From assembly GCA_007922305.1 (NCBI GenBank), contig ML677364.1, forward strand, positions 21,931,326 through 21,995,325: a stretch of DNA of 64,000 bases, in the 5' to 3' direction. Below, piece after piece: positions 25,291-59,524 of this stretch. A program made the position numbers and the translations under genes. The stretch's first letter is position 1; the number at the start of each line of letters is the position of its first letter. Below the pieces are notes generated by a model. The model was not told the DNA's origin. It was given only the letters and a program-made list of their open reading frames with translations, and did no database searches. Origin of the DNA: Dermatemys mawii (taxonomy: Eukaryota > Chordata > Testudines > Dermatemydidae).

Positions 25291-28200
25291 AAATCAGTCG
25301 GATTTGGCAATTCCTATGTCGGATTTGGCAATTCCTTTGTTGCAATTCCTTTGGCAATTCCTATGTTGCCTAGTTGAACCTGTACATGTCCACTGACATC
25401 AATATGTGTGCAGAATTTGGCGCAAAATTTGGAATCCACTCTCTCTACAGAAAGAATGGCATGATTCTGTCGTGGTGTAAAAGAGCATCCAGTAGCCCAA
25501 TCAGGTTAATGGTAGATAGAAAGTTTAAAGGATTTGAGAGACAAAGCATGGAACTACTTGTTATCTTCACCTTTTTTTCATGGGAGATCTCAAGTCACAG
25601 TCACTTCTGTTTTACGCTGGTAATAATTTCTAGTGTGAATGTGATACAGATTAATATGAATAATATTTACCTATAATTATTTTTTCTCCCACTTCTTCAA
25701 TGCATAATAGCATTCGGTTTTCTACAGTTTACCTCAGAGCAGAAAGGACACTACCGTTTTCCTGATGTTTTGTGGTGTGTTCCCCCTCACTCACCATTCC
25801 TCCTATCAGAAGGGCTGAGAATAGAGCACAGGCTTGTTGACCCATACCTTGATGGTTTCTGCAGAAAAGATTTCCTTATGTCTGTTCATTCAAACTCAAA
25901 GGAAGAATGGTTGTTTGGAGTTTCCTCTATTACTCCAGAACTACTTAGTCTGAAGAAGAGATAGCACTAGCTCCTTCTTTTTCCACTAATACAGGGTCTG
26001 AATAGCCACTCACACTGGTTTAATAACTCCATTGACTTCTACAGCATTACTCATTATTTATACCCATATGAAAGTAGGGCACCTGCCTAGCTCCACACAA
26101 GATAGCCAGAGGATGCTGCCATTTTAGCCCAGTGCTGAAGCCAAAGTCTGAGCCCTGCTGCCCTGGGCTATGGGGCTCGGGCTTTGGCTTCAGCCCCAGG
26201 CTCCAGGTCTAAAGCCAGCCCTGGTGACCTCATTAAAATGGTGATCCGACCCACTTTGGGGTCCTGACCCACAGTTTGAGAACTGCTTCATTGTATCTAA
26301 CACAGTATATTCTCCTCAAGCAACGCCCGTGACTGAATTCTTAAGACCAGGACCGTCAGATAAGTGGAAGCTATGTGTAGACACATTAGTCCTGTTTTTT
26401 TATATTCTACATCCTGCACCAATGGTTATTACTAACACTGCTGTTTTGAAGACACTGAAAAAGATAGACTTTTAAGGTAGCTTACTGCAACTAATTAACT
26501 TGTAGCTAATTTTAGTAGAAAAAGACTATTGTATTTGCCTTGTTTTCAAACCACATTAAATATACACATTGCTAAATGACTACTGAAATCTTCAAATGTC
26601 TGTTTCAGATGAAAATCAATAGCATGCTATTAGGCTCATCATACTGCTCAGCCTCTTATGGATCATTAAAATGTATTTTAAAAGCTTTTAACATAAATGG
26701 AAGTTGGGGAAAATAATGAGACGTTCTGAGGATGTGAAGCATACTTAAAAGGCAATAAAGAATCAAACTGGAAACTTTAGATGGATTTGGAAAGAATGTC
26801 CAGCAAAGCGGTCACTGGATGTGTAGAAAACATTATCAAATGAACAAAAAAGGACTATGTGAGGGAAGCAGCATGGCAGTGGAGTTAAGCCAACTGCTGA
26901 GGAAAACAAAGTAATAAAACATTTTAAAAGATACTTTTACTAATGGGCTTGTGGCACTTGTCTTCTCTCTGTTTGATCTATAAATATCACTGCTCCACAA
27001 TGCTAAGTAATGTATCTAAAAATACCGTTCACATTTTATTTTCCTCACAGAGAAGAATCATATGAAGTCCTAAAAGCACGTTTAAAAATTAATATTTTTG
27101 ATCCTCTTCCTGGTGACCACCATCTTGCTGAAAAGTGACATCATTTGTGATAATGTAGGGCTCAAATTCAGACTGTGTAAATGGCTTCTTCGGTCTGAGC
27201 TAGCACATAAATAGTCAGAACCTGGTAATTTATCATTTAAACAAAATATAAGAAATTGAAAAAATGAAACTCCCTTTCTGCTACAGAGAATGGGATGGGA
27301 ACAATTGTTTTTTAAAAAGCAAAGTGTTCTTGGGAGCTAAACAACTGTTGTGCATATGGCCAGGATCTAAGTGTTCTCCTTATTTATTCCAGTCTCTTGT
27401 CTGGATATGCCACCCTTTATGGGGTGGAGATGACTTTTTTCAAATTCTTCATATTTTAAACAAAACATTATGGACCAACATCAGCTGTGGTGTAATCAAG
27501 GTGTAACTCCATTTACTTCAGTAGAATTACTATACCAAGGTTAACATTTTCTCCTTAACTATATGAGGAAGGAGATTCCATTCAGGGTAAAATTTTTGAA
27601 GAATTATCTGCCTTAGAATGTTGTTTTTTCATAAGAGTTTCCAGTTTTGAGAGCTCATTCTTGATCTTCGCATTTGCTGTATATAAAGTTAATCAGGTGG
27701 TTTCACAGTTTTTTTGAGAGGGTGTGGCACACTCTCTAACCATAATTTGTGTGGTATGTTGATTGTAATGGGACTTATATATCAAAAACAGTCTCAAAAG
27801 AACCATCTGCATCTAACCTTGAGTTTTTAGATGGAGTATCAAACAAGAACTTCCTAGGATACCAAAATTTGTATGTTAAAATATGGGATGGTTACAGTCA
27901 TGTTCAGGTAGGCACCAAAATATATAAATGGAATTTTCAGATACAAATATTGTTTTTACAGAGCCCTTGTGCAGACAGTACCTTTTTTGCTAGTTTAAGG
28001 AATAAACAGGAGTTCAAGATTTGCTGTAGAAATTGGGCATCTCATGATAGTAAATGATAGTCAATAACCTTTTTCACACTGATTTAGTTGATTGATACTT
28101 ATTAAAACGATCCTTGAAATGTTGCACTTTGTTATAGCTCGGAGGGAGAAAACCTTCCTGAAGGCTACCCAGTTTTGTGAGTAAGAAAGAGGAAAAACCA

Positions 28201-28892
28201 TTTTCCTTACTATAGAACAGAGTTAGGTAGATAAAGAGAAAAATGATTCACAAACAATCTGGCTGCTTCAACCATATTCACAGCCCTTTTTATTCACTTT
28301 TTCTGAACATTCATGCAAACAGTTTTATTTGTAAGATTCTTGAAAAGTGACTTTCGGGTTCATAGTCAGGATTAATTTAGCCTTTAAGCCTCTGATCCTG
28401 CAGCTGAATCTGCACAGATCAAGTCTTAAATTGCTTTTGAGTGGACACAGGAGACGTTCAGAACAAAAACAAAAATAATGCTGAGCTCATATCAAATACT
28501 GAGTACTCGAAGTACTGCTCACAGTATTCACATATAATCCACATGCTGATTTTTTTCACAAAACATTTAGGTTAGCAGACAAATTTGTAAAAATCTTAGT
28601 CTGATTAAATAATAAGAAAAAAGGAAACATTGTGAATGAATTGTTTGTTGCGAGGTGTTCACAATCCAGCCCTATTCTAGAGGAAATTGTACCCAAGCTG
28701 TGAAAGAAGGGGTTGTTAATTAGACAGGTACACATACATGATCATTTACCATCTTATACTCACCTTGTACGTTGTTTTTAACCCATGTAGGGTGAAATTC
28801 TGACTCCACTGAAGTCAGTGAAAGTTTTGCCATTCAGTTGGGTCAGTATTTCAGCCCTAATGAAGCCATGTGCTATGCTGTGGAAGGTGAGT
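25291..28892. other. Intergenic, no gene seen
   Basis: AT-rich DNA. A short imperfect repeat of GGATTTGGCAATTCCTA lies just upstream at about 25298-25368, and a hAT right-half fragment at 26120-26286. The 80- to 102-codon open frames near 25374 and 27749 contain no recognisable domain. Confidence 0.5.
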
Positions 28893-28900
28893 ATGTACAG

Positions 28901-29122
28901 CAGGGATCGGCAACCTTTGGCAGACAGCTCACCAGGGTAAGCAAGGGTCAGCACATCCCATGGCCCGCCCGCTTCCTGCAGCCCTCATTGGCCTGGGACA
29001 GCAAACCGGGCCAGTGGGAGCTGCGACTGGAAGAACCTGCAGACGTGGCTAATAAACAAACCGGCCTGGCCCACCATGGGACTTACCCTCGTGGGCTGCA
29101 TGCCAAATGTTGCCAATCCCTG
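28901..29122. mobile_element. hAT-type non-autonomous element
   Basis: The inverted ends are CAGGGATCGGCAACCTTTGG and CCAAATGTTGCCAATCCCTG. The flanks are ATGTACAG (28893-28900) and ATGTAGAG (29123-29130), 7 of 8 identical. Confidence 0.85.
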
Positions 29123-29704
29123 ATGTAGAGCTACGTTAATTTTATCATGCCTATCTATGTATACTTCTGAAATTTTAAAATGGGTTGAAAAGGGGAACTT
29201 TCATTACAATGTATAGCAGCTGATTGGCTCAACAATATCTCTCTGTGTAGACATGTTTCTAGGTCAACCATTTTTCAGCACAGGTATGTAGCTTTTGCAC
29301 TATAATGGCTGGACCTGGAGCTATGGTCAAGTGTCCAAAGTGGCATCTTTAAAAATTATTAACTCAAGATTTAGTCTTATACAGTGACCCAGTAAGGCTT
29401 GTGGAGTCTCCTATAGTAGTGATGCTATGCCAATATGTCTATATTTCTCATTACAAGGAATTAAAGATACATTTATAAAAAGTCTGTTTCTGCTATAGTT
29501 GTCTCATTCATGGTTTTCTGATATGTCTAGTTGTAGTGAAGAAAGCCATTTTTAGAGAAAGACTTCCTATTTTTTTTGAGGGAAAAAATCATTACACAGT
29601 ATGATTACTAGAAAGATATGTGAATAGTCTCAGATCAACTACATCTTCTCCTTCCATGAGTAGTTCTTTATAAAAACATCCCAAATAGGATGGAACACTT
29701 AAGC

Positions 29705-30279
29705 CAAGGATCTCAAAGTCCCGGCCTGTGGGCGCTCTGCGGCCTGAGAACCTTTCCACTGTGGCCAGGCCCGCGGAGGAGAGACGCATGCAGCCGTACC
29801 ACCTGATATCTTCTGTAGGTGCTGCCCCCCGCAGCTCCCATTGGCTGTGGGGAGAGGGACAGATATACCATCACTAGTTGCCAAGCAGAGTCAGCCATGG
29901 CGGCAGCATCATTAGTTGTCGGGCAGAATCAGCATCACTTTTTTTCACAATGAATATAAGCAAGTCAAAACATTGAACACAGCTATCTGATGCACACCTT
30001 GCTGCGATCCTGAAGGTTTCAACTGTTCAATCACTGAGGCAAAACATCAACAAACTGACAGAACTGAAGCACTGCCAGGTGTCTGGCAAACACTAACAAC
30101 TCTCTGGCTGGCAAAGAATTGTATAAAGTTGTATGACAGTTTTTTATTCCTAAGAAATTTGAAATAAAAAAATACAATATATTTTATTTTCTGAACACCA
30201 GCTTCAGTGACATTATTGTCTCACTGGAAAGATTTGAGGATTGGCACTAGCCCTAAGGTAAATTGAGTTTGAGATCCTG
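29705..30279 (+). mobile_element. hAT element keeping the end of its transposase gene
   Basis: The ends CAAGGATCTCAAAGTC and AGTTTGAGATCCTG are inverted repeats. The flanks ACTTAAGC and ATTTAAAC agree at 6 of 8 bases. Unlike the other short hAT copies here, codons at about 29950-30096 read LSDAHLAAILKVST and then LKHCQVSGKH with a natural stop, similar to the C-terminus of hAT transposases. One in-frame TGA lies just upstream. It looks like an internal-deletion derivative. Confidence 0.6.
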
Positions 30280-30823
30280 ATTTAAACTACCAAGAAAAGG
30301 AATTTGTATCTGAGGTAGAAAGACTCATAAGAATAATAAACTCTGGCAGAACTTTAACTTCATTTTTGTCTACAGGGTGGATCTCACTCTTCTCCACCAT
30401 GTTCTTGAAAATAAGTCGGGTGTAAAAAAAATAGAGGAGTTTTTTCTATTTTTAACTATTTAGCCTGGTTGCTGAAAGAAACTAAAATACAATCTCTATA
30501 GCAAATCAATTTGCTGTAATTCTTATTTTTTCTGTCTTTTTCCCTACCCTGCTCTCTCTGCTGCCCCCTTCCTTAAAAAAAATGTATTTGGGGTTTGCTG
30601 GTCCTAGGATATTTTTGTTCCCTTGTTCTTCTCTATTTGAAAGTGTGATTGCAAACAGTAACACAGAACATTTTAGCAAGGAAAGAAAAGCAACTTCTAC
30701 GATCCTATCAATAGGCTTTTTCTTTAGCTTTACCTGCTGTTAACAAATCAATCGAATACGCTCCTATCAGGATGCGATTATGGCAGTAACAAGTGGAAAT
30801 CCTCTTCAGTTGCTAACATTGCA

Positions 30824-30861
30824 CTGACGAAGTGGGTATTAGCCCATGAAAGCTTATGCTC
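30824..30861 (+). ncRNA. Hammerhead-like motif, left Penelope terminal repeat
   Basis: CTGACGA (30824-30830), an extra A, a GTGGG/CCCAT hairpin, GAAA (30848-30851), then AGC-TTAT-GCT-C to 30861. The first three core bases (CTG) overlap the target-site duplication, so the element itself may begin inside the core. Confidence 0.45.
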
Positions 30862-30946
30862 TAATACTTTAGTTAGTCTTTAAGGTGCCACAGGACTCTT
30901 TGTTACTTCTGCAATTCCAGACTAACACGGCTACCAAATCAAAGAG

Positions 30947-32427
30947 GCTGATAAAGGAGGTGCTGTTGTCATCATGCACAGGTCTGACTACCAAAAGGAG
31001 GCTACCAGACAACTCTCCAACACCAATTTCTACAGGCCACTTCCCTCAGATCCCACTGAGGAATATACTAAGAAACTGCACCGTCTACTCAGGACACTCC
31101 CTACAGTAACACAGGAACAAATTAACATACCCTTAGAGCCCCGACCGGAGGTATTCTATCTATTACCCAAGATCCACAAACCTGGAAATCCTGGACACCC
31201 CATCATCTCAGGCATTGGCACTCTCACTGAAGGACTATCTGGATATGCGGACTCTTTACTCAGACCCTACACCACCAGCACTCCCAGCTATCTCCATGAC
31301 ACCACTGACTTCCTGAGAAAACTACAATGCATTGGTGATGTTCCAGAAAACACCATCCTAGCAACCATGGATGTAGAGGCTCTCTACACAAACATCCCAC
31401 ACAGAGATGGAATACAAGCTGTCAGGAATAGTATCCCTGATGATGCCACAGCACAAGTGGTTGCTAAGCTCTGACTTTATCCTCACACACAATTATTTCA
31501 AATTTGGTGACAATATATACCTCCAGACCAGTGGCACCGCTACAGGCACCCGCATGGCTCCACGGTATGCCAACATCTTTATGGCTGACCTGGAACAATG
31601 CTTCTTCAACTCTCGTTCACTCAGGCCCCTTCTCTATCTATGCTACATTGATGACATCTTCATCATCTGGACCCATGGGAAAGAAACTCTGGAAAAATTC
31701 CACCATGATTTCAACAGCCTCCACTCCACCATCCACCTCAGCCTGGACCAGTCTACACGAGAGGTCCACTTCCTAGACACTACGGTGCAAATTAATGACG
31801 GCCACATCAACATCACTCTATACCGAAAACCTACCAACAGCTACGCTTACCTTCATGCCACCAGCTTCCATCCCAGACACACCGCACGATCCATTGTCTA
31901 CAGCCAAGCACTGAGGTACACTCGCATTTGCTCCAACCCCTCAGACAGAGACCAACACCTACAAGATCTTCACCAAGCTTTCTCAAAACTACAATACCCG
32001 CACAAGGAAATAAGGACACAGACCAACAGAGCCAGACGTGTACCCAAAAGCCTGCTGCTGCAAAACAAACCCAAGAAAGAAAACAACAGAACACCACTGG
32101 CCATCACCTACAGTCCTCAGTTAAAACCTCTCCAACGCATCATCAGGGATCTACAACCCATCCTGGACAACAATCCCTCTCTTTCACAGGCCTTGGGAGG
32201 CAGGCCAGTCCTGGCCCCAGACAACCCGCCAACCTCAAGCATATTCTCACCAGCAACAGCACACCGTGCCATAAGTCCTCTAACTCAGGAACCAATCCAT
32301 GCAACAAACCTCGATGCCAACTCTGCCCACATATCTACACCAGCAATACCATCACAGGACCTAACCAGATCAGCCTACCATCACTGGTTCATTCACCTGC
32401 ACATCTACCAATGTAATATATGCCATC
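30947..32427 (+). pseudogene. Penelope-like reverse transcriptase, frameshifted
   Basis: This is the RT of the element at 30827. Visible motifs in order are KGGAVVIMHRSDYQKEA-like, ILATMDVEALYTNIPH (near 31370), SGTATGTRMAP and the catalytic YIDD (codons 31644-31655) in CYIDDIFIIW. The frame changes near 31465, again between about 32050 and 32200, and once more near 32390. The catalytic residues survive, but no continuous product is possible. Confidence 0.85.
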
Positions 32428-32787
32428 ATGTGCCAGCAATGCCCCTCTGCTATGTACATCGGTCAAACTGGACAGTCCCTACGAAAAAGGATAAATGAAC
32501 ACAAATCAGACATCAGGAATGGCAATATACAAAAACCTGTAGGAGAACACTTCAATCTCCCTGCACACACCATGAAAGACTTAAACGTCAGCATTTTACA
32601 GCAAAAAAGCTTTAAGACCAGACTGCAAAGAGAAACTGCAGAGTTGCAATTCATTTGTAAATTTGACACAATCAGTTTGGGACTGAACAGAGATATTGAA
32701 TGGCTAGCTAACTACAAGAGCAGTTTCTCTTCTCTCGCTGTTCACACCTCCAGTTCAGCTGCTAGAGGAACACCTCACCCTCCCTGA
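32390..32787 (+). pseudogene. GIY-YIG endonuclease end of the Penelope-like element
   Basis: Codons from about 32398 read CTSTNVIYAIMCQQC, then MYIGQTGQSLRKRINEHKSD (YIG at 32455-32463), the pattern of a GIY-YIG nuclease: the VIY/YIG strands followed by the Arg-containing helix. It continues to a stop at 32785-32787. The frame differs from the upstream RT, so the fusion is broken. The domain is what sets Penelope-like elements of this type apart from LINEs, which use an APE-type nuclease. Confidence 0.85.
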
Positions 32788-32893
32788 TTAGAGATAACAG
32801 CTGATTCAGCCTCATTGGACCCACCCAGTTATCTTTAACCTGGCTCTTGCCTACCTATTTATACCTGCCCCTGGATACTTCCACTGCATGCAT

Positions 32894-32931
32894 CCGACGA
32901 AGTGGGTATTAGCCCACGAAAGCTTATGCTC
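32894..32931 (+). ncRNA. Hammerhead-like motif with core mutation, right Penelope terminal repeat
   Basis: The layout matches the left repeat, but the core reads CCGACGA (32894-32900), with C in place of the essential U. The hairpin here is fully paired (GTGGG with CCCAC), and GAAA is at 32918-32921. It would be expected to be inactive. Confidence 0.45.
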
Positions 32932-33169
32932 TAATACTTCAATTAGTCTTTAAGGTGCCACAGGACTCTCTGTCACTTCTGCAATTCCAGACTAACACAG
33001 CTACCCCTCTGATTCTTGATAACATCGCACTGCCGGTCAAATATCCTGCCAAGGGGCTATCGTGCCAAACCAAACGGGCCATGGCACTTTTTAGTCTCCA
33101 ATGGGCATGTGCCGGGGCGAGCTTCTGAGCCATAAGAAAAGCCCCATGGATCCAATAAACAAGCGCAGG

Positions 33170-33785
33170 GGAAGGGGCCGACTCCTGGTTCCTGTTCCCA
33201 GGTTACTGGGGAGCGGAGCCGCGCCGGGCCCCCAGCACCACGAGATTGTGTTTGCGGATTCAGCCAGCCCGGCGCACCAGGCGCCAATGGCTACCCCTCA
33301 CGCGGAGTGTCGGAGGCGGGAGAAGCCCGCACCCAGCCCCGCCTCCTTGGGCGGAGCCTCCAGCCCCGTCCCCGCCTTGCCACCCCCGGCCGCCGCGTCT
33401 CGCTTCCGCCTCCCCCTACGCAGAAACACCGGGTTTGTTGAACGACAGTGTCGCAAAGTTAAACACACCATGCCGGACCCAGAACGCGTCTGTACGGTGG
33501 CGGCCGCCAATCCTTTTGCCTCACTCCGGCTCCCATCGGGGCAGCCGCCAGCCAATCCCCTGCCGCGATATCTCCTTCCCCCCTCCTCCTTCCTCCTCCA
33601 ACGACAACAACAACAACGACCAACCCCCCCAGAGGGATTGCGCGACGGTGTCGTAAAACCGCCGTACCTGAGCCGGCGCGCGGCTTTACGGCAGCGGCGG
33701 CCCGGCGAGCTCGCCGGGGTGGAGGGGGGAGGCGGTGCGGAGCCGGCCCGCCGGAGTGTGCACGCGCGCGCGCGCGGGGAGCTGG
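33170..33785 (+). promoter_or_regulatory. CNOT11: CpG-island promoter and 5' UTR of CNOT11
   Basis: The CpG island runs from about 33170 to 34420. There is no TATA box, and CCAAT boxes are at about 33282, 33506 and 33552. A 15-bp motif with a near-palindromic core occurs twice exactly 200 bp apart (33443 and 33643). A 21-bp run alternating purine and pyrimidine, including seven CG units (33756-33776), ends ten bases before the start codon. The Penelope-like insertion ends at about 33019, close to the upstream edge of the island. Confidence 0.7.
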
Positions 33786-57005
<23,220 letters not shown>

Positions 57006-57145
57006 GACCCTTTCAAAATCTGGGGAAACAGCAGTCAGCTGAATGTTCTGTATTATTACTTTTTGTGTGTATAAATTTTAAATCAGTGGATTGCTTGGTT
57101 TAATACTGTATAAATAGCATTTTATGCATAAAGTAAGGCAATAAA
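57006..57145 (+). terminator. CNOT11: CNOT11 3' UTR with AATAAA polyadenylation signal
   Basis: A canonical AATAAA at 57140-57145 lies 135 bases after the CNOT11 stop codon, so a short 3' UTR is likely. A second AATAAA lies at about 57489 and could give a longer form. No usable signal was seen between the stop and 57140. Confidence 0.75.
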
Positions 57146-58283
57146 TATTGCTTTTCTGGTACTAGAAAATCTTGAATTTGTTTTGATTTTTGATGCTGGA
57201 TGCACCATATTTTTTGTTCTTAGCTAGTAAGCCTGAGGAACACTAATCCTTAATGGAAGAATCTCCTAAAGTGAAAACATTGCTTACTTCCAAGGGACTT
57301 AAATTTTACTGGACAGTTGTGATGCCCCTATCCAAGCAAAATAAGTCTGGCAGAGGAAGGACAGGGATTAGGAATGTTCAACGTGTTCACTGACTTGTTT
57401 CAAATCATGCTAAGCAAGCTTAGAATTGCTACTGCCAGCTGAAAGTGGGGGAATGTTGTCACTCCAAATCCACCATGTCATTATTTTTTAATAAATTCAT
57501 GGTACCTATAGAGCTTTACATTAAAAAAAATATATATTTCTAGGGAAAATATAGCTGCAACATGCTAGTCTCTTCCCCCTTTAATCTTGAGTGATCATGA
57601 AGGGTTACTCCATCAAGAATTCTCTCTTAATATGCTGGTACTGACATGGCTACTATAGTGCATGCATCCTAGAATAGTTATTCAAGGTGTGACCCTTAAC
57701 CTAAGATGGAGTGGCCAATGATTTAGTGACTGATCACTGCTATGAAGATGAATCCTGAGAAGGAAAGATATTCTGAAAGCTGAATTGGCATCTGTGACTC
57801 ATATCCATGAATATGGGAGCCCAGCAAGAGTTTTCATGACTGGCTGCCTGGGATGATGTGAGAGTGACTTGGTTCAGGTGTTATCCAACTATCAGTTGCT
57901 TTCCTGAAGGAGAGTTCTGCACTGTTCAGTGAAGTTGTAGCATAACTGCTGGCTGGTTCTTATGTAGAGTAGAATGTGTGCAGCACCTGCTCCCCCTTCC
58001 TGGTTTTGGGCATGATGCGGTTGTTTAGAAAGGGGAAAGAGCCCCTGGCCCCCACATCCACCATGGATGGAAAGGTGGCAAAAATTCCCCTCCTCTAGGC
58101 ACACTCCAAAGCTGTTGCTCTATGGGGGGTTTCATCAGGGGACAGCCTGGTGGATGTAGAAGACATGTTCCATGACTAAGCTCCATCCCTTTTCTGTTTG
58201 ACCCAAAAGCAACATTTAATAAAACTAGTGTAAGTGTAACCCTGGGTTGGTTTTTAGGGAAACAGAGGTAACAGCAGGAGGTG

Positions 58284-58457
58284 CAACAAAGTCCTGTGGC
58301 ACCTTACAGACTAACAAGTATTAAAGCATAAGCTTTAATACCCACTTGGGTATTAGCCCACAAAAGCTTATGCTTCAATATGTGTTAGTCTTTAAGCTGC
58401 CGCAGGATGCTCTTGCTTCTGCAGATCCAGACTAACACAGCTACCTTGCTGATTTTT
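58284..58457. mobile_element. Head-to-head pair of Penelope terminal repeats with 11-bp target duplication
   Basis: A minus-oriented arm (58284-58345, containing AAAGTCCTGTGGCACCTTA) and a plus-oriented arm (58347-58452, containing AGCCCACAAAAGCTTATGCT and GATCCAGACTAACACAGCTA) meet at AATACCCA-CT-TGGGTATT (58337-58354). The whole is flanked by AGCAGGAGGTG at 58273-58283 and 58458-58468, a perfect match. This indicates one insertion of an inverted dimer. The hammerhead core 5' of the hairpin is missing from both arms. Confidence 0.8.
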
Positions 58458-58844
58458 AGCAGGAGGTGGTGCTCTTGGTGCTGCAGAGTCTGCTCTCTGA
58501 CCCACTTTGATAGTATGGCAGTCCTGGAGGAACCCTAAAAGCCTGCTTAGGGAGTTTAACAATCCCTTAAGACTGCGGCTGTCTAGAGGTACATCCCTGG
58601 GGTACTGTGCTCCTTGACTTGCTTATTGTTTTCAGCAGTTCCTCTGATAGTGGGGATTCTCTTCTTTTATTGTACTGGGGAAGGTGAGTGCTTCCTGGCA
58701 CATAATCACAGCATTGCTTAGTTCTGTAGGCAGCAGGAGTAACTGACTGCTCCAATAGATGAGCTTTAGAGCTCTAAAAACAGTGCCTGATAAAGGGTAG
58801 AGAGACTGGTTACTTCCAGTCTGAGGCACTGACAGCTAGGTTTC

Positions 58845-59524
58845 AGGGTATGGTTACACTTACAAGATTATAGCACTATTGGTTATAGCAGTCCCCTTCT
58901 ACAGTAATATGTATAGCGCTATTGTATGTCCACACTCAGATGCACCAGCAGTATAGCATGGCCACATTTGGGGCACTTAATGTGGCATTAAGAGCAGCGC
59001 ATTAGGGCAGGTATCCCAGCATTGAGCTGGGTGCAACGTGCTTTTTAAACGAAGGGGGTGAGGGGGGATGTGTTGTGTGTATGTGGAGGGAGAGAGACAG
59101 TGGTTTTTCCGTTCTTCTGAAAGCCTGTCAGTGAGCCTCCGTTCACAGAAGGCTTTGTTTTCACACAGGCTCCCTCCTTAAATATTTGCATTGCTCATGT
59201 GCCGAGTTAAGAGAGAAACTCTAAAGAGGTACTTCCGCATTCCTCCAGCCGAGTTCAGAAGAAAGGGAAGAGACGTCAATTGCCTTAAATGGCTCTAGGC
59301 ATCTCCAGAGATCACTTGTAGCGCAGTGGGTGTCCACATTCTTGCTATAGCACTACAGCAGCTGCGCTACAGCCCTTATTCCCCATGAGGAGGTGGATTA
59401 ACAATAGCGCTATGACTCAGCAGTTATAGCGCTCTACATGCCTTGCCAGTGTGGATGGGGAGGAGGTTATAGCGCTCGTGGGGGCTTTATAGCACTATAA
59501 GGTGCCAGTGTAACCAAGCCCCTA
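58845..59524. mobile_element. Non-autonomous TIR element
   Basis: The left end is AGGGTATGGTTACACT. The right end reads AGTGTAACCAAGCCCCT (reverse complement AGGGGCTTGGTTACACT). The interior repeats TATAGCGCTAT-like palindromes several times. No coding sequence was recognised. Confidence 0.7.

Larger units (their letters stand above)
30827..33019 (+). mobile_element. Penelope-like retroelement, degenerate, with 13-bp target duplication
   Basis: The order is a left terminal repeat (to about 30936), an RT region, a GIY-YIG region and a right terminal repeat (about 32889-33012). The flanks TAACATTGCACTG (30814-30826) and TAACATCGCACTG (33020-33032) match at 12 of 13 bases. The left repeat runs straight into the RT domain, with the usual N-terminal region of the polyprotein missing. 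This fits a 5'-truncated copy behind a partial upstream repeat, an arrangement known for this class. Confidence 0.88.
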
